Shown: positions 44,447 through 54,251, counted from the stretch's first letter. The stretch: 64,000 bases of DNA from Fischerella sp. PCC 9605 (GCF_000517105.1 NZ_KI912148.1:2846490-2910489), one strand, 5' to 3'. A program made the numbers and translations. The notes: a model not told the origin generated them from the sequence alone.

Positions 44447-44615
44447 AAATTGTTAAATACTTCTAAGGTTTAATTGGTGCCGCAGACTTAGCAATGACTA
44501 TGAGATTTCGCCTGAAATATCTGAGGTATTTATTTATGTGGCGATGATTCATTTGATGCTCAAGCAACTTATGTAATTAAAATCATTTTCCCACAACTTT
44601 TCAGACATCCTCATT

Positions 44616-45275
44616 ATGCCAAAAGACTGGTTTGAATGGCACGACTTATACAACACTGAACCACGAATGCAGCAGCGCTTGCAATTAGTTCGGGAATCTC
44701 TTTCTAAGAGCTTAGATGCGTGTCCAGCGGGAATAATCCGTGTAGTTAGCGTTTGCGCGGGTGATGGACGGGATTTACTTGGAACGCTATCAAACCACCC
44801 TCGCTCAAAAGATGTGTACGCAAGACTTATTGAGCTAAATCCAAAGCTGGTTGAACGTGGACGAGCAGCCATAGAATCAGCGGGTTTAGGCAAGCAAATT
44901 GAGTTTATTAATGGCGATGCAACTATTTCCTCTAACTATATAGGAGTTGTGCCAGCAGATATAGTCATTGTGTGCGGTGTTTTCGGTCATCTAGCTGATG
45001 AAGCTGAACTTCGTAGCTTGTTGAGGAACCTTAGCTTCCTTTGTAAAAAAGGTTCTTTTATCATTTGGACTCGCCGATATCGCGGGCGTGCGAACGGTAT
45101 TTCCTACTTTGAGAATGTCCGTAAAGTTTTGCGTGAAGCTGCTTTTGAGGAAGTTAGCTTCAAGCTCACTCTTACAAAAGACGTGGGAGTAGGTACTCAT
45201 CGTTATCTTAGTGAAGGTTCGGCTTTACCCAAAGATCAACAGTTATTCGTTTTTTTTGATCTTCCAACTGAATAA
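44616..45275 (+). CDS. Class I SAM-dependent methyltransferase-like protein
   Basis: 219 residues. The SAM-binding motif I is VVSVCAGDGRDLLGTL, with the acidic loop ARLIELNPKLVERGRAA and a motif-II-like INGDATISS...ADIVIVCGVFGHL. The later part (FIIWTRRYRGRANGISYFENVRKVLREAAFEEV) fits small class I enzymes. Substrate unknown. It follows the second oxygenase on the same strand after 170 bp and could be the last gene of the cluster, methylating the sulfated or hydroxylated product. No signal peptide. Confidence 0.8.
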   Translation: MPKDWFEWHDLYNTEPRMQQRLQLVRESLSKSLDACPAGIIRVVSVCAGDGRDLLGTLSNHPRSKDVYARLIELNPKLVERGRAAIESAGLGKQIEFINGDATISSNYIGVVPADIVIVCGVFGHLADEAELRSLLRNLSFLCKKGSFIIWTRRYRGRANGISYFENVRKVLREAAFEEVSFKLTLTKDVGVGTHRYLSEGSALPKDQQLFVFFDLPTE

Positions 45276-45397
45276 CCATTTATGAAAGCAATCGCGTTCT
45301 GTAATTTAATGAATCAACGTTCAATAGAGGCACCCATTAATTAAGCAACTCCTCCATTTTCACGGGTTGATAATACAACCCTAGTGGGGGAATATCT

Positions 45398-47023
45398 CTA
45401 AAACTTAAAAGTGGTTCGGATTGTTCCTACAAAGATACTGTCGTTGTTATCGTTGTGTTCTGGATTGGTAATTAAAAATAAGCCAGGGGTAATAGAGATA
45501 TGATCTGTGACTTGTAACCGATAAAAACCTTCAATATGCAAAGAGGTATCCTTATCAGCTTCCAGGCTACTTTCTGTAACTTTTGGCGGCATACCGAAAG
45601 TAATCCCAGCTAGATTACCTTTTCCTCCCAAGTCTGGAAAAGCTAGAGTCATAGCATAGTTTAAGATATCTGCGCTATTATTACTGACTTCTGATTGTGC
45701 AAATGAGTAGCCTAACCAACCAGAAACATTAAATTGAGAACTGACTCGCCAGCTGGTTTCTAAGCCAAAGGAATCTGCTGAAGTCGCAACATTACCAAAC
45801 GGTCTTCTAGCAATGGCACTACCTGTACTACCTGTTAAGTTAACACCGCTATTGCCACCTCCCGCATAATAGGAGTGAGCATAGGTCAAGCCTATATCTA
45901 AATTTTTGATTGGCTCAAAGATGAATTGTGCCAAAGCGCCGTAGTTACCATCAAAAAGCCCATTTTTATCAGCAGGATCTTCAGCATCACTAACCATATA
46001 GGCTAAAGCGAGACTGGCGCGATCGCTAAATTCGTAGTTAATACCTAACCCTGCGCCGCCACTAGTTCGGTAAATAGGACTAAACCGCGCAAAGCGGGAA
46101 ATACCGCCGTAAGCAGCGTTTATAATAGGACTTAGCGGTACCGCAATATCAACCATTTCAGTTTCCGCAGCCGCAAGGGTGACTCTCACCTTATCGCCTA
46201 GTGGAAAGTAATAGTACAGGTCATCGATCCCAATTTGGTTGTCTTCATCACCATCAAATCCCAAACGGGTCATATCAGTACCTGTGACACTACCCCGAAA
46301 TTCAGTTATGTTTCTGCCTTGCAAGCGGACTCTCAAACGGTCTTTACCAGTAAAGCTGGTATCAAAATTCAAGCGAGTGCGGTATGCGAGTATGACATTA
46401 TCTTGCAAGTCTGGGTTGTTATTTGCATCGTCGTCTGTATCTGCTGCATCCTCACCAAAAACACCAGCTACTGCAAAGATAACTTCACCTGTGAGTTTTG
46501 TAGTGGTAGAAAACTGCAAAGCTTCTATTTCAGCTGTACGAGCTTCTAGCGCATCTACACGACTACGCAGGGTAGCCAGTTCTCCTGAAAACTCCTCTTG
46601 CAGCTCTTGAAGCGTGACTAAATCAGCTTTGTTTACCAAATCACTTGTAGCAGTGGCAATAAGTTCATTCACCCGGTCTAAACAAGCATTCAAACCAGCA
46701 GCAAACTCGTATCGCGTCATTGGTCGATTGCCTCGATACGTGCTGTTTGGGTAGCCAGCAATACAACCATACCGTTCAACAAGAGATTGTAGTGCTTGAA
46801 ATGCCCAGTCTGTAGGCTGTACATCGGACAATTGAGAAACGGAGGTAACTTGTCCCTGATTGCTTTGATTGCTTTGAGAAAATTCAGGTATCGCAACAGA
46901 TTCAGGCTGAACTTGATTATTGACTGATTCTTCAGCTATGACTGTTGAGGGTACGAGAACAAAGCTTGCTACTAGGACAGCAGGGCTAAGCAGCAAAGGT
47001 TTTGACAATATTCTTGATATCAC
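45398..47023 (-). CDS. SLH-domain OprB-type porin (iron uptake porin)
   Basis: 541 residues. A signal peptide (PLLLSPAVLVASFVLVPSTVIA) is followed by one SLH domain (VQPTDWAFQALQSLVERYGCIAGYPNSTYRGNRPMTRYEFAAGLNACLDRV, ~65-120). This anchors the barrel to peptidoglycan polymers. A short coiled coil (LVTLQELQEEFSGELATLRSRVDALEARTAEIEAL) precedes a carbohydrate-selective/OprB-like barrel ending in TIRTTFKF, the terminal Phe insertion signal. It matches cyanobacterial Som/iron-uptake porins that pass small solutes and inorganic ions. Monocistronic. Confidence 0.92.
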   Translation of the reverse strand: MISRILSKPLLLSPAVLVASFVLVPSTVIAEESVNNQVQPESVAIPEFSQSNQSNQGQVTSVSQLSDVQPTDWAFQALQSLVERYGCIAGYPNSTYRGNRPMTRYEFAAGLNACLDRVNELIATATSDLVNKADLVTLQELQEEFSGELATLRSRVDALEARTAEIEALQFSTTTKLTGEVIFAVAGVFGEDAADTDDDANNNPDLQDNVILAYRTRLNFDTSFTGKDRLRVRLQGRNITEFRGSVTGTDMTRLGFDGDEDNQIGIDDLYYYFPLGDKVRVTLAAAETEMVDIAVPLSPIINAAYGGISRFARFSPIYRTSGGAGLGINYEFSDRASLALAYMVSDAEDPADKNGLFDGNYGALAQFIFEPIKNLDIGLTYAHSYYAGGGNSGVNLTGSTGSAIARRPFGNVATSADSFGLETSWRVSSQFNVSGWLGYSFAQSEVSNNSADILNYAMTLAFPDLGGKGNLAGITFGMPPKVTESSLEADKDTSLHIEGFYRLQVTDHISITPGLFLITNPEHNDNNDSIFVGTIRTTFKF

Positions 47024-47165
47024 TTATTCACACCTAATCTATCTATTTCTAAAGAATTAATTCTTTAACCAAGTAAGACGCCATTATTAACCGCTAATGT
47101 TCTTTTATTTGCTTTCGTTTTATAATCTACAATCAACAAGTACTCCAAAGGCTTTTGTCAGTTTA

Positions 47166-48332
47166 TCAGCGCACGGGAATGAACCCTGCTTTTTCAACAA
47201 ACTGCTGACCTTCTTTGGAAAGTAACATATTTGTATAAGCTTCCCCAGCTAGTTGATCGATTGTGCCGTCCTTGCGATACACAATAAACACGCGGCGGGA
47301 CAGCGGATAAGAGCTATCTCTGATTGCGTCAATATTAATCCGCTTGCCATCATCTATGACGGGTTGCACATATTCTTGGGAGTTTGCTTTAGCAATAGCA
47401 AGGGGACGGATTGTTCGTTGACCGGCAATGAGTGCATATACTCCAAAAGAAATCCCTCCGGGAGTAGAGACTACCTTACGAATAGATTCAGTGGTATCAC
47501 GGACAAACTGCACTCTGGAACTGTATTGATCAGCTTCTAGCCCAAGAACCTCATTTAAGGATTTGGAAGCCTTGGGGTCTCTAGCGAAAGGAACTATTGG
47601 CAAATCCGGTCCCCCCACCTGCTTCCAGTTGGTGAGTTTTCCTTTATATATATCTTGAAGTTGATTAACTGAAAGTCCTGGAATGGTAATCTCTGGATGA
47701 GTAAAGAAGACAAGCGCATCTATACTTATTGGCACTTGCTTTAGCCCAAAGCCCCGTTGTTGAGCCTTGCTATAATCAGTATCCTCAAGAGATGCTCCGT
47801 ATATAGCAAAGCTCAGTTTACCATCGAGCAGCATAGCTATACCCTTTTTGCCACCAGGTTTACCATCTTTTGGTTCAGTGAAGCGGAGGCGAAAATTAGG
47901 GTGAGCTTTGGCGATGGCTTCGTGAAAGCCTTGAGCAGTCAGAGCTGCAAATACGTTTCCACCGCCGTAATTAAATGTACCTTCCGGCACATTCGGCACA
48001 TCTTTTATAGAGTTGTAGAGTTTGACATCAGAGGGAATGTTCTGATTGCTGCTACTGGAGTTGGGAACTCCGATACTATCGAAATTATTCAGATCGCTAA
48101 CACTTTTGAACAAAGAGTAGATTGACCAACTAACAAGCACAAACAGCAGACCAGCACCAAGCCTAATTACCCAAGGTGTAAACAGCAAATCTCCTAAAGA
48201 TTTAAGCTTCGGTTTTGTGAACTCTAAGGGTTTACCGCACTCTAGACAGTGTTTAGCCTTAGCAGGATTTGCATCATAACCACAATGCTTGCATACTATA
48301 ACCTTTTGATTGTTCAGTTTATGATTATTCAC
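47166..48332 (-). CDS. Zinc-ribbon/TM/PstS-like phosphate-binding protein fusion
   Basis: 388 residues. Residues ~12-36 form a zinc ribbon (CKHCGYDANPAKAKHCLECGKPLE). A TM helix (IRLGAGLLFVLVSWSIYSLF, ~56-75) follows. Residues ~100-385 are a periplasmic-binding PBP-like domain of the PstS/SphX type (FAALTAQGFHEAIAKAHPNF, SINQLQDIYKGKLTNWKQVGG, SVPGGISFG-like STPGGISFGVYAL, and GQQFVEKAGFIPVR). The ribbon would be cytosolic and the PBP periplasmic, so the protein is signal-anchored, not released. It lacks neighbouring PstABC. It could be a sensor instead of a transporter component. Confidence 0.85.
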   Translation of the reverse strand: MNNHKLNNQKVIVCKHCGYDANPAKAKHCLECGKPLEFTKPKLKSLGDLLFTPWVIRLGAGLLFVLVSWSIYSLFKSVSDLNNFDSIGVPNSSSSNQNIPSDVKLYNSIKDVPNVPEGTFNYGGGNVFAALTAQGFHEAIAKAHPNFRLRFTEPKDGKPGGKKGIAMLLDGKLSFAIYGASLEDTDYSKAQQRGFGLKQVPISIDALVFFTHPEITIPGLSVNQLQDIYKGKLTNWKQVGGPDLPIVPFARDPKASKSLNEVLGLEADQYSSRVQFVRDTTESIRKVVSTPGGISFGVYALIAGQRTIRPLAIAKANSQEYVQPVIDDGKRINIDAIRDSSYPLSRRVFIVYRKDGTIDQLAGEAYTNMLLSKEGQQFVEKAGFIPVR

Positions 48333-48543
48333 TTAATTTTCTCCTAAGGTATGATATTCGCACCTACGGTATTGCACCCAGGAGATTTATGTTGTATTGT
48401 AAACAGTCTGTCGGTAGATACTTTAAGTACATTTATCAGAGCATTACCTTTTTTGCAACATAACTGTGACAGTAAATAAAGTGCGATCGCATCACACCAA
48501 TCGCAGTCTTTAACAAGCATTCATGCCAACTCAATATCAAACA

Positions 48544-48648
48544 TTAACCCACAGTCAAACCATCCTGAACTCGAATAGTTCGTTTTGTCTGAGCAGTGAT
48601 ATCTGGCTGATGAGTGGCGATCGCGATCGTGATTCCCTGCTCATTTAG
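48544..48648 (-). pseudogene. C-terminal remnant of an ABC transporter ATPase (MacB/LolD-type)
   Basis: 34 codons on the minus strand encode LNEQGITIAIATHQPDITAQ, then TKRTIRVQDGLTVG and a stop. The H-loop His in IATHQPDI and the RVQDG end match the last part of LolD/MacB ATPases. Upstream sequence is an STRR (TTGGGTATTGGGCATCGGG), so only the tail survives. The rest of the 48333-48837 spacer shows no gene. Confidence 0.65.
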
Positions 48649-48837
48649 TGGCTTAGATTTTGGATTGGGTATTGGGCATCGGGAATTACACAGCCAATAA
48701 CCCAACTATCAACGAGAGTCCAAAACCAGCAATAACTGATAAAGTGGAAAGCTAAAAACTAAATCCTTAGATAGATAAACATTGGTACTAGTTTATAGAG
48801 GATTGAATATAACGTACGTTACATCTGGCTTAAGCAG

Positions 48838-49137
48838 ATGCAATCTTCTAATCAAAACACCAAGCTTAAAAAGATAGCAGGGCTTAGGCAACCAGAAGTG
48901 AGCAAATTGATTCGTGAACTTCGACAATTGACAACATTGACTCAGGAGCAACTTGCAACTGTATTAGGCGTTGCTTACGGTACAATCAACCGTTGGGAGA
49001 ATGGTCATATGCAACCATCTCCACTGGCACTCAAGCAAATTAAAGCAGTGTTAGAAGATTTGGGTAATTCGCCAGAGCCAGAGTTACAGAAACGCGGCAA
49101 AGACCTCCTCGTTAAATATTTTTTAGAAGCGGAGTAG
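48838..49137 (+). CDS. XRE-family helix-turn-helix regulator
   Basis: 99 residues. An HTH_3 domain covers ~24-78: IRELRQLTTLTQEQLATVLGVAYGTINRWENGHMQPS. The N-terminal tail is basic and the C-terminus (PELQKRGKDLLVKYFLEAE) helical. It ends 5 bp before the giant hybrid kinase gene, so the two are almost certainly one transcript. It may regulate that operon. The 505-bp spacer upstream holds STRRs and an ABC remnant. Confidence 0.88.
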   Translation: MQSSNQNTKLKKIAGLRQPEVSKLIRELRQLTTLTQEQLATVLGVAYGTINRWENGHMQPSPLALKQIKAVLEDLGNSPEPELQKRGKDLLVKYFLEAE

Positions 49138-49142
49138 AGATT

Positions 49143-52100
49143 GTGACTGACCCAGCAAAAGCAACTATCCCTGAGGATATTTTTGCAGGTGGTGGTGAGA
49201 TGGGTGCGCTGATGCGATCGCTCGACTGGTCACAAACGCCTTTGGGTTCAGTATCACAATGGCCGCAGAGCCTGAAGACTTGCGTGCGAATTATGCTAAC
49301 CTCGCGTCAACCCATGTTTGTCTGGTGGGGCGAGGAACTCATTAACCTTTACAATGACGCTTACAAGGCGATTGTCGGTGGCAAACATCCGGAAGTCCTT
49401 GGGCAGCCAGCTTCCTATGTGTGGCGGGAAATATGGGATCAGGTTGGCCCTCGGGCAGAATCAGCGATGCTGAAGAATGAGGGTACCTACGACGAAGCGT
49501 TGCTGCTGATCATGGAGCGCAACGGCTACCCAGAGGAAACCTATTACACATTTTCCTATAGCCCAGTTCCTAATGACCAAGGCGGCACAGGTGGCATTAT
49601 CTGCGCCAACACAGACGACACACAGCGCATCATTGGTGAGCGTCAGTTGGCACTGTTGCGGGAACTGGCGGCTAGGACGGCAGACGCGCGCACATTTCAT
49701 GAAGCCTGCACGCTAAGTGCCAGTTGTTTGGAAAGCAACCCTTACGATCTACCCTTCGCGATGATTTATCTGGTCGATCCAGATCAGCAGCGTGTTTTTC
49801 TGGCTGGGACATGCGGCATTGAACGGAACCACCCGGCAGTTCCAGAAACAGTCGATCTCGATTCTGACTCGATTTGGCCCTTTGCGGAAGTCATCAGAAC
49901 GCAGAAAGCAAGCCTGGTTTGTGATTTAGGATCCTATGCAGGCAGCCTGCCGACAGGTGCTTGGCAGCAGCAACCGCATCAGGCGGTAGCAGTGCCGATT
50001 GCACCATCCGGACAGACGGGAAGAGCTGGTATATTAGTAGCTGGTTTGAACCCGTTTAGGCTGTTTGACGATAACTATAGAGGATTCATCGAGCTGCTTG
50101 CGGCTCAGATATCGGCTAGCATCGCCAATGCTCAGGCATACGAGGAAGAACGCAAACGCGCCGAAGCATTAGCAGAACTCGATCGCGCCAAAACCCTGTT
50201 CTTCAGTAATGTGTCGCATGAATTTCGCACACCCCTGACACTGATGCTCAGTCCTTTAGAGGACGTGCTGGCGGTTGCTGATGATACCCCGTTTGCCACG
50301 CAACGGCAGCCGTTAGAAATGGTACATCGCAATGGTTTGCGCTTGCTCAAGCTAGTTAATACCTTACTCGATTTCTCCCGAATTGAAGCTGGACGGATTC
50401 AGGCAGTTTACGAACCAACCGATTTAGCAACCTTTACTAGTGAGTTAGCTAGTGTTTTTCGCTCTGCCATCGAACGGGCAGGTATGCGTTTACAAGTCGA
50501 TTGTCCCCCACTTCCCGAACCAGTGTATGTAGACCGGGAAATGTGGGAAAAAATTGTGTTTAACTTGCTCTCCAATGCCTTTAAGTTTACCTTTGAGGGC
50601 AAAATTACTGTCAGCTTGCAATCTGTGGGCGAACGCATCGAACTTTCAGTTTGCGACACGGGTATCGGTATTTCCATTGAAGAGCTACCTCATTTATTTG
50701 AACGGTTCTATCGCATCAAAGAGGCTCAGGGACGCACGTTTGAAGGATCGGGAATTGGGTTGTCACTGGTAGAGGAATTAGTGAAACTGCATGGTGGGAC
50801 AGTCGGAGTCAAGAGCGTGCTTGGCGAAGGTAGTTGCTTTACTGTGTCTATTCCCACAGGATCTTCTCATCTGCCACAAGACCGGATTAGCGCCACTCGG
50901 ACGTTAGCGTCCACTGCACTAGGAGCCGCTCCTTACGTAGAAGAAGCTTTGCGCTGGCTGCCGCAGGAAGGGACTAGGGACTGGGGACTAGGAACTAGAT
51001 TAAATTCTTCCCCAATCCCCAATCCCCAATCCCCAATACCCCGCATTCTCCTGGCTGACGACAATTCAGATATGCGCGATTATGTCAAGCGGTTGTTAAG
51101 TCAGCAATATGAGGTGGAAACAGTCGCTTCGGGGGTGGCTGCATTAGCTGCCATTCGTCAGCACAAGCCGGATCTGGTCTTGACCGATGTGATGATGCCG
51201 CTGATGGATGGATTTGAGTTGCTGCGATCGCTGCGTTCCGATCCGGCTACGAGAGAAATTCCCATTATTCTCTTATCTGCCCGCGCGGGGGAAGAGTCGC
51301 GAGTAGAAGGACTCCAAGCAGGAGCTGATGATTATTTGATCAAGCCATTCTCGGCGCGGGAACTGCTGGTACGAGTCGAGACGAACTTGAAGATGGCTCG
51401 ATTGCGACAGGAAGCAGTACGGCGCGAACAAGAGCTGCGATCGCTCAGCGTTGCGTCACAACAGGCGGCTGAAGCTGCCAACGCAAATCTAGAGAACGTT
51501 TTAGCTAGCATCAAGGATCAGTTTTTAGTCCTGGATCGCGAATGGCGCTACACCTATGTCAACAAGCGGGTAGTGGAAGTAACAGGAATACGTAGAGAAG
51601 ACCTGCTCGGCAAAAATATCTGGGAATTGTTTGCTGATACCGTAGGCAGTGAATTATACACCCAAGCGCATCGGGCTGTATCCGATCAAACACCCGTGCA
51701 ATTTGAGTATTTCTATCCACGCTGGAATCGCTGGTTTGAGAACCGCATTTACCCCACTGACGATGGAGTATCGATTCTAGTTACAGAAATCACCGATCGC
51801 AAACAAGCACAACAGGAACTCCAGCAAACCTTACAAACCCTGAGTACGCTCATTAAAGCTTCCCCACTGCCGATCGTTGTCATTAAACCCGATATGATTG
51901 TACAGCTTTGGAATCCGGCGGCAGAGCGGTTATTTGGTTGGAGTGAAACCGAGGTTTTGGGTCAACCGATTCCCGTTGTTCCAGAGGAGAAACAACAGGA
52001 GTGCCGTCAGCTTCGAGCAGCGGTGGCTAATGGAGAAATCTTTGCTGGCGTGGAAACCTATCGCCGTAAGCGTGATGGTTCAACGGCAATCGTCAGTATT

Positions 52101-54251
52101 TCGGCGGCTCCACTCTACGATGAATCTGGCAGCGTGAATGCGATCGTGCTGATTTTTCAAGATATCACCGAGCGCCAACGGGCACAAGAAGCGTTGCAGG
52201 AGAGCGAGGCGCGCCTACGGCTCGCCATCAAGGTGGCTCGGCTTGGTACTTGGCGCTACGACCCCAGCACAGACCTCATCGAACTAGACGAGCGGATGCG
52301 CGAGATTTGGGGCGTGTCGGATGACACGGTGAGGCTCCCTCTACCGATAGTAATAGAGCGCATACACCCCGACGATCGGACGCGTGTAGCGATCGCCGTC
52401 AGCACTGCACTCGATCCCAGGTTGTCAGGTACTTACGACATTGAATACCGCATCGTTTGGTCTGACGGAAGCGAGCGATGGGTTTCTGCCAACGGGCAGG
52501 CACAATTCGAGGGAGAGGGGATTTCCCGACATCCGGTAGGGTTTATCGGAACTGCACTCGACATCACGGATCGCAAAATTGCCGAAACAACGCTGCGGCA
52601 AAGTGAAGAACGCTATCGATATTTGGCAGAATCGATTCCGCAACTGGTGTGGACTGCCGATGCCAATGGAATGCTCACCGATGTCAATCAACGCTGGTTA
52701 GAGTTCACCGGGTTAACCCTTGCCCAAGCTCAAACCGAAGGCTGGCAAGCGATCGTCCATCCTGATGATGTACCGACTCTCAGCCAGAATTGGGCAGCAG
52801 CGCAACAAGCGGGTATAAATTATCGAGATGAAGGTCGGATACGACGAGCAGATGGAGCCTATCGCTGGCATTTGCACCAAGCTGTACCGCTGAAAAATGC
52901 ACAGGATCAAGCGATCAAATGGTTTGGCACAGCAACGGATATCGAAAATCAAAAACAACTCGACCAACAGCGCCAGCGGCTGCTAGAGCAAGAGCAAGCC
53001 GCCCGTGCCGAAGCTGAAACTGCCAACCGGATCAAAGATGAATTTTTAGCGGTGCTGTCTCACGAGTTGCGATCGCCCCTCAATCCGATCTTGGGTTGGT
53101 CTAAGTTACTCCTTAACGGTAAGTTGGATGCAACAAAAGCGACTCAGGCACTACAAACAATCGAGCGCAATGCCAAACTCCAGGCACAACTGATAGAGGA
53201 TTTGCTCGATGTCTCTCGCATCCTACGTGGCAAACTTCGCCTAGAAATGACTCCTGTGAATTTGGTATCGACAATTGCAGCTGCACTCGAAACCGTGCAG
53301 TTGGCGGCCCAAGCCAAGTCAATTCAAATTCAGACAGTGTTTGATCCAAATATCGGGCCTGTTTTGGGAGATTCTGCTCGTTTACAGCAAGTGATTTGGA
53401 ATCTGCTTACCAACGCCGTGAAATTTACTGAGTCCGGCGGACGGGTTGAGGTGCGCCTAGAAGTGGTAATGGAGCAAGGGGCAATGGGCAAAGGGCAAGG
53501 GGCAAGGGGCATAGGAAAAATCAGTACTTCAATTCCCAATCCCCAATCCCCGATCGCTAACTATGCCCAAATCACTGTTAGCGACACGGGCAAAGGCATT
53601 CATCCTGAATTTTTGCCGCATGTATTTGAGTATTTCCGTCAGGAAGATGGTGCAACCACCCGCAAGTTTGGTGGACTGGGGTTAGGGCTGGCGATCGTTC
53701 GGCACTTGGTCGAACTGCACGGTGGTACTGTGCGAGCTGACAGTCCAGGGGAAGGGCAAGGAGCGACTTTCACTGTCTGTTTGCCGCTTTTAAAGGACGA
53801 CAAAAGCACAAAAGATGAAGATAAATCCTTTCTCCCCACACCTGATGGCTTACCCCTAACAGGCGTACGGGTGCTTGTAGTCGATGATGAGGCAGACACC
53901 AGAGAGTTAATAGCTTTCATTTTGGAAGAGGCTGGAGGGAGCGTCATCAGAGCAGTTTCTGCACTTGAAGCACTCCAAGCGATCGCACAGACTAAACCCG
54001 ATGTGCTAGTAAGTGACATTGGTATGCCCGACATGGACGGCTACATGCTAATGCGGCAAATTCGGGCCATGTCACCAGAGCAAAATAGTCAGATTTTGGC
54101 GATCGCTCTTACTGCTTACGCTGGGGAAATGAATTACCAACAGGCGCTTGCCGCAGGATTTCAACATCATATCGCCAAGCCAGTAGATCCTGATCGCTTA
54201 GTACAAGCTATCACCAGTCTTCTAGATGTAAAGCCGATAAGACGGAGATAG
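49143..54251 (+). CDS. Multidomain hybrid sensor histidine kinase, two kinase cores
   Basis: 1702 residues from a GTG start, 5 bp after the XRE gene. Order: PAS-like N-terminus (~20-150), GAF (~170-325), HisKA with FFSNVSHEFRTPLTLML, HATPase (NLLSNAFKF; DTGIGIS; GSGIGLSLVEELV), REC (LLADDNSDMRD; phospho-Asp in LVLTDVMMPLMDG) at ~635-755. Four PAS/PAC units then lie between ~775 and 1270, followed by a second HisKA (FLAVLSHELRSPLNPILGW), HATPase (LLTNAVKF; DTGKGI; GLGLGLAIVRHLV), and a terminal REC (VLVVDDEADTRE; DVLVSDIGMPDMDG). No TM helix, so cytosolic. Two STRR-derived insertions, at ~609-633 and ~1443-1470, sit in linkers or within the second ATPase. Signals unknown. Confidence 0.92.
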   Translation: MTDPAKATIPEDIFAGGGEMGALMRSLDWSQTPLGSVSQWPQSLKTCVRIMLTSRQPMFVWWGEELINLYNDAYKAIVGGKHPEVLGQPASYVWREIWDQVGPRAESAMLKNEGTYDEALLLIMERNGYPEETYYTFSYSPVPNDQGGTGGIICANTDDTQRIIGERQLALLRELAARTADARTFHEACTLSASCLESNPYDLPFAMIYLVDPDQQRVFLAGTCGIERNHPAVPETVDLDSDSIWPFAEVIRTQKASLVCDLGSYAGSLPTGAWQQQPHQAVAVPIAPSGQTGRAGILVAGLNPFRLFDDNYRGFIELLAAQISASIANAQAYEEERKRAEALAELDRAKTLFFSNVSHEFRTPLTLMLSPLEDVLAVADDTPFATQRQPLEMVHRNGLRLLKLVNTLLDFSRIEAGRIQAVYEPTDLATFTSELASVFRSAIERAGMRLQVDCPPLPEPVYVDREMWEKIVFNLLSNAFKFTFEGKITVSLQSVGERIELSVCDTGIGISIEELPHLFERFYRIKEAQGRTFEGSGIGLSLVEELVKLHGGTVGVKSVLGEGSCFTVSIPTGSSHLPQDRISATRTLASTALGAAPYVEEALRWLPQEGTRDWGLGTRLNSSPIPNPQSPIPRILLADDNSDMRDYVKRLLSQQYEVETVASGVAALAAIRQHKPDLVLTDVMMPLMDGFELLRSLRSDPATREIPIILLSARAGEESRVEGLQAGADDYLIKPFSARELLVRVETNLKMARLRQEAVRREQELRSLSVASQQAAEAANANLENVLASIKDQFLVLDREWRYTYVNKRVVEVTGIRREDLLGKNIWELFADTVGSELYTQAHRAVSDQTPVQFEYFYPRWNRWFENRIYPTDDGVSILVTEITDRKQAQQELQQTLQTLSTLIKASPLPIVVIKPDMIVQLWNPAAERLFGWSETEVLGQPIPVVPEEKQQECRQLRAAVANGEIFAGVETYRRKRDGSTAIVSISAAPLYDESGSVNAIVLIFQDITERQRAQEALQESEARLRLAIKVARLGTWRYDPSTDLIELDERMREIWGVSDDTVRLPLPIVIERIHPDDRTRVAIAVSTALDPRLSGTYDIEYRIVWSDGSERWVSANGQAQFEGEGISRHPVGFIGTALDITDRKIAETTLRQSEERYRYLAESIPQLVWTADANGMLTDVNQRWLEFTGLTLAQAQTEGWQAIVHPDDVPTLSQNWAAAQQAGINYRDEGRIRRADGAYRWHLHQAVPLKNAQDQAIKWFGTATDIENQKQLDQQRQRLLEQEQAARAEAETANRIKDEFLAVLSHELRSPLNPILGWSKLLLNGKLDATKATQALQTIERNAKLQAQLIEDLLDVSRILRGKLRLEMTPVNLVSTIAAALETVQLAAQAKSIQIQTVFDPNIGPVLGDSARLQQVIWNLLTNAVKFTESGGRVEVRLEVVMEQGAMGKGQGARGIGKISTSIPNPQSPIANYAQITVSDTGKGIHPEFLPHVFEYFRQEDGATTRKFGGLGLGLAIVRHLVELHGGTVRADSPGEGQGATFTVCLPLLKDDKSTKDEDKSFLPTPDGLPLTGVRVLVVDDEADTRELIAFILEEAGGSVIRAVSALEALQAIAQTKPDVLVSDIGMPDMDGYMLMRQIRAMSPEQNSQILAIALTAYAGEMNYQQALAAGFQHHIAKPVDPDRLVQAITSLLDVKPIRRR
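50969..51041. repeat. STRR insertion inside the hybrid kinase gene, first
   Basis: GGGACTAGGGACTGGGGACTA at the left is mirrored by CCCCAATCCCCAATCCCC at the right, an inverted pair of STRRs like those in the spacers at 54463-54590. The length keeps the kinase frame open. It lies between the first ATPase domain and the REC domain, where extra residues are tolerated. Confidence 0.75.
53471..53552. repeat. STRR insertion inside the hybrid kinase gene, second
   Basis: GGGGCAATGGGCAAAGGGCAA-type copies on the left and CCCAATCCCCAATCCCC on the right, in frame. It falls inside the second HATPase domain, between the strand EVRLEVV and YAQITVSDTGKGI, i.e. in a surface loop of the fold. Confidence 0.75.
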
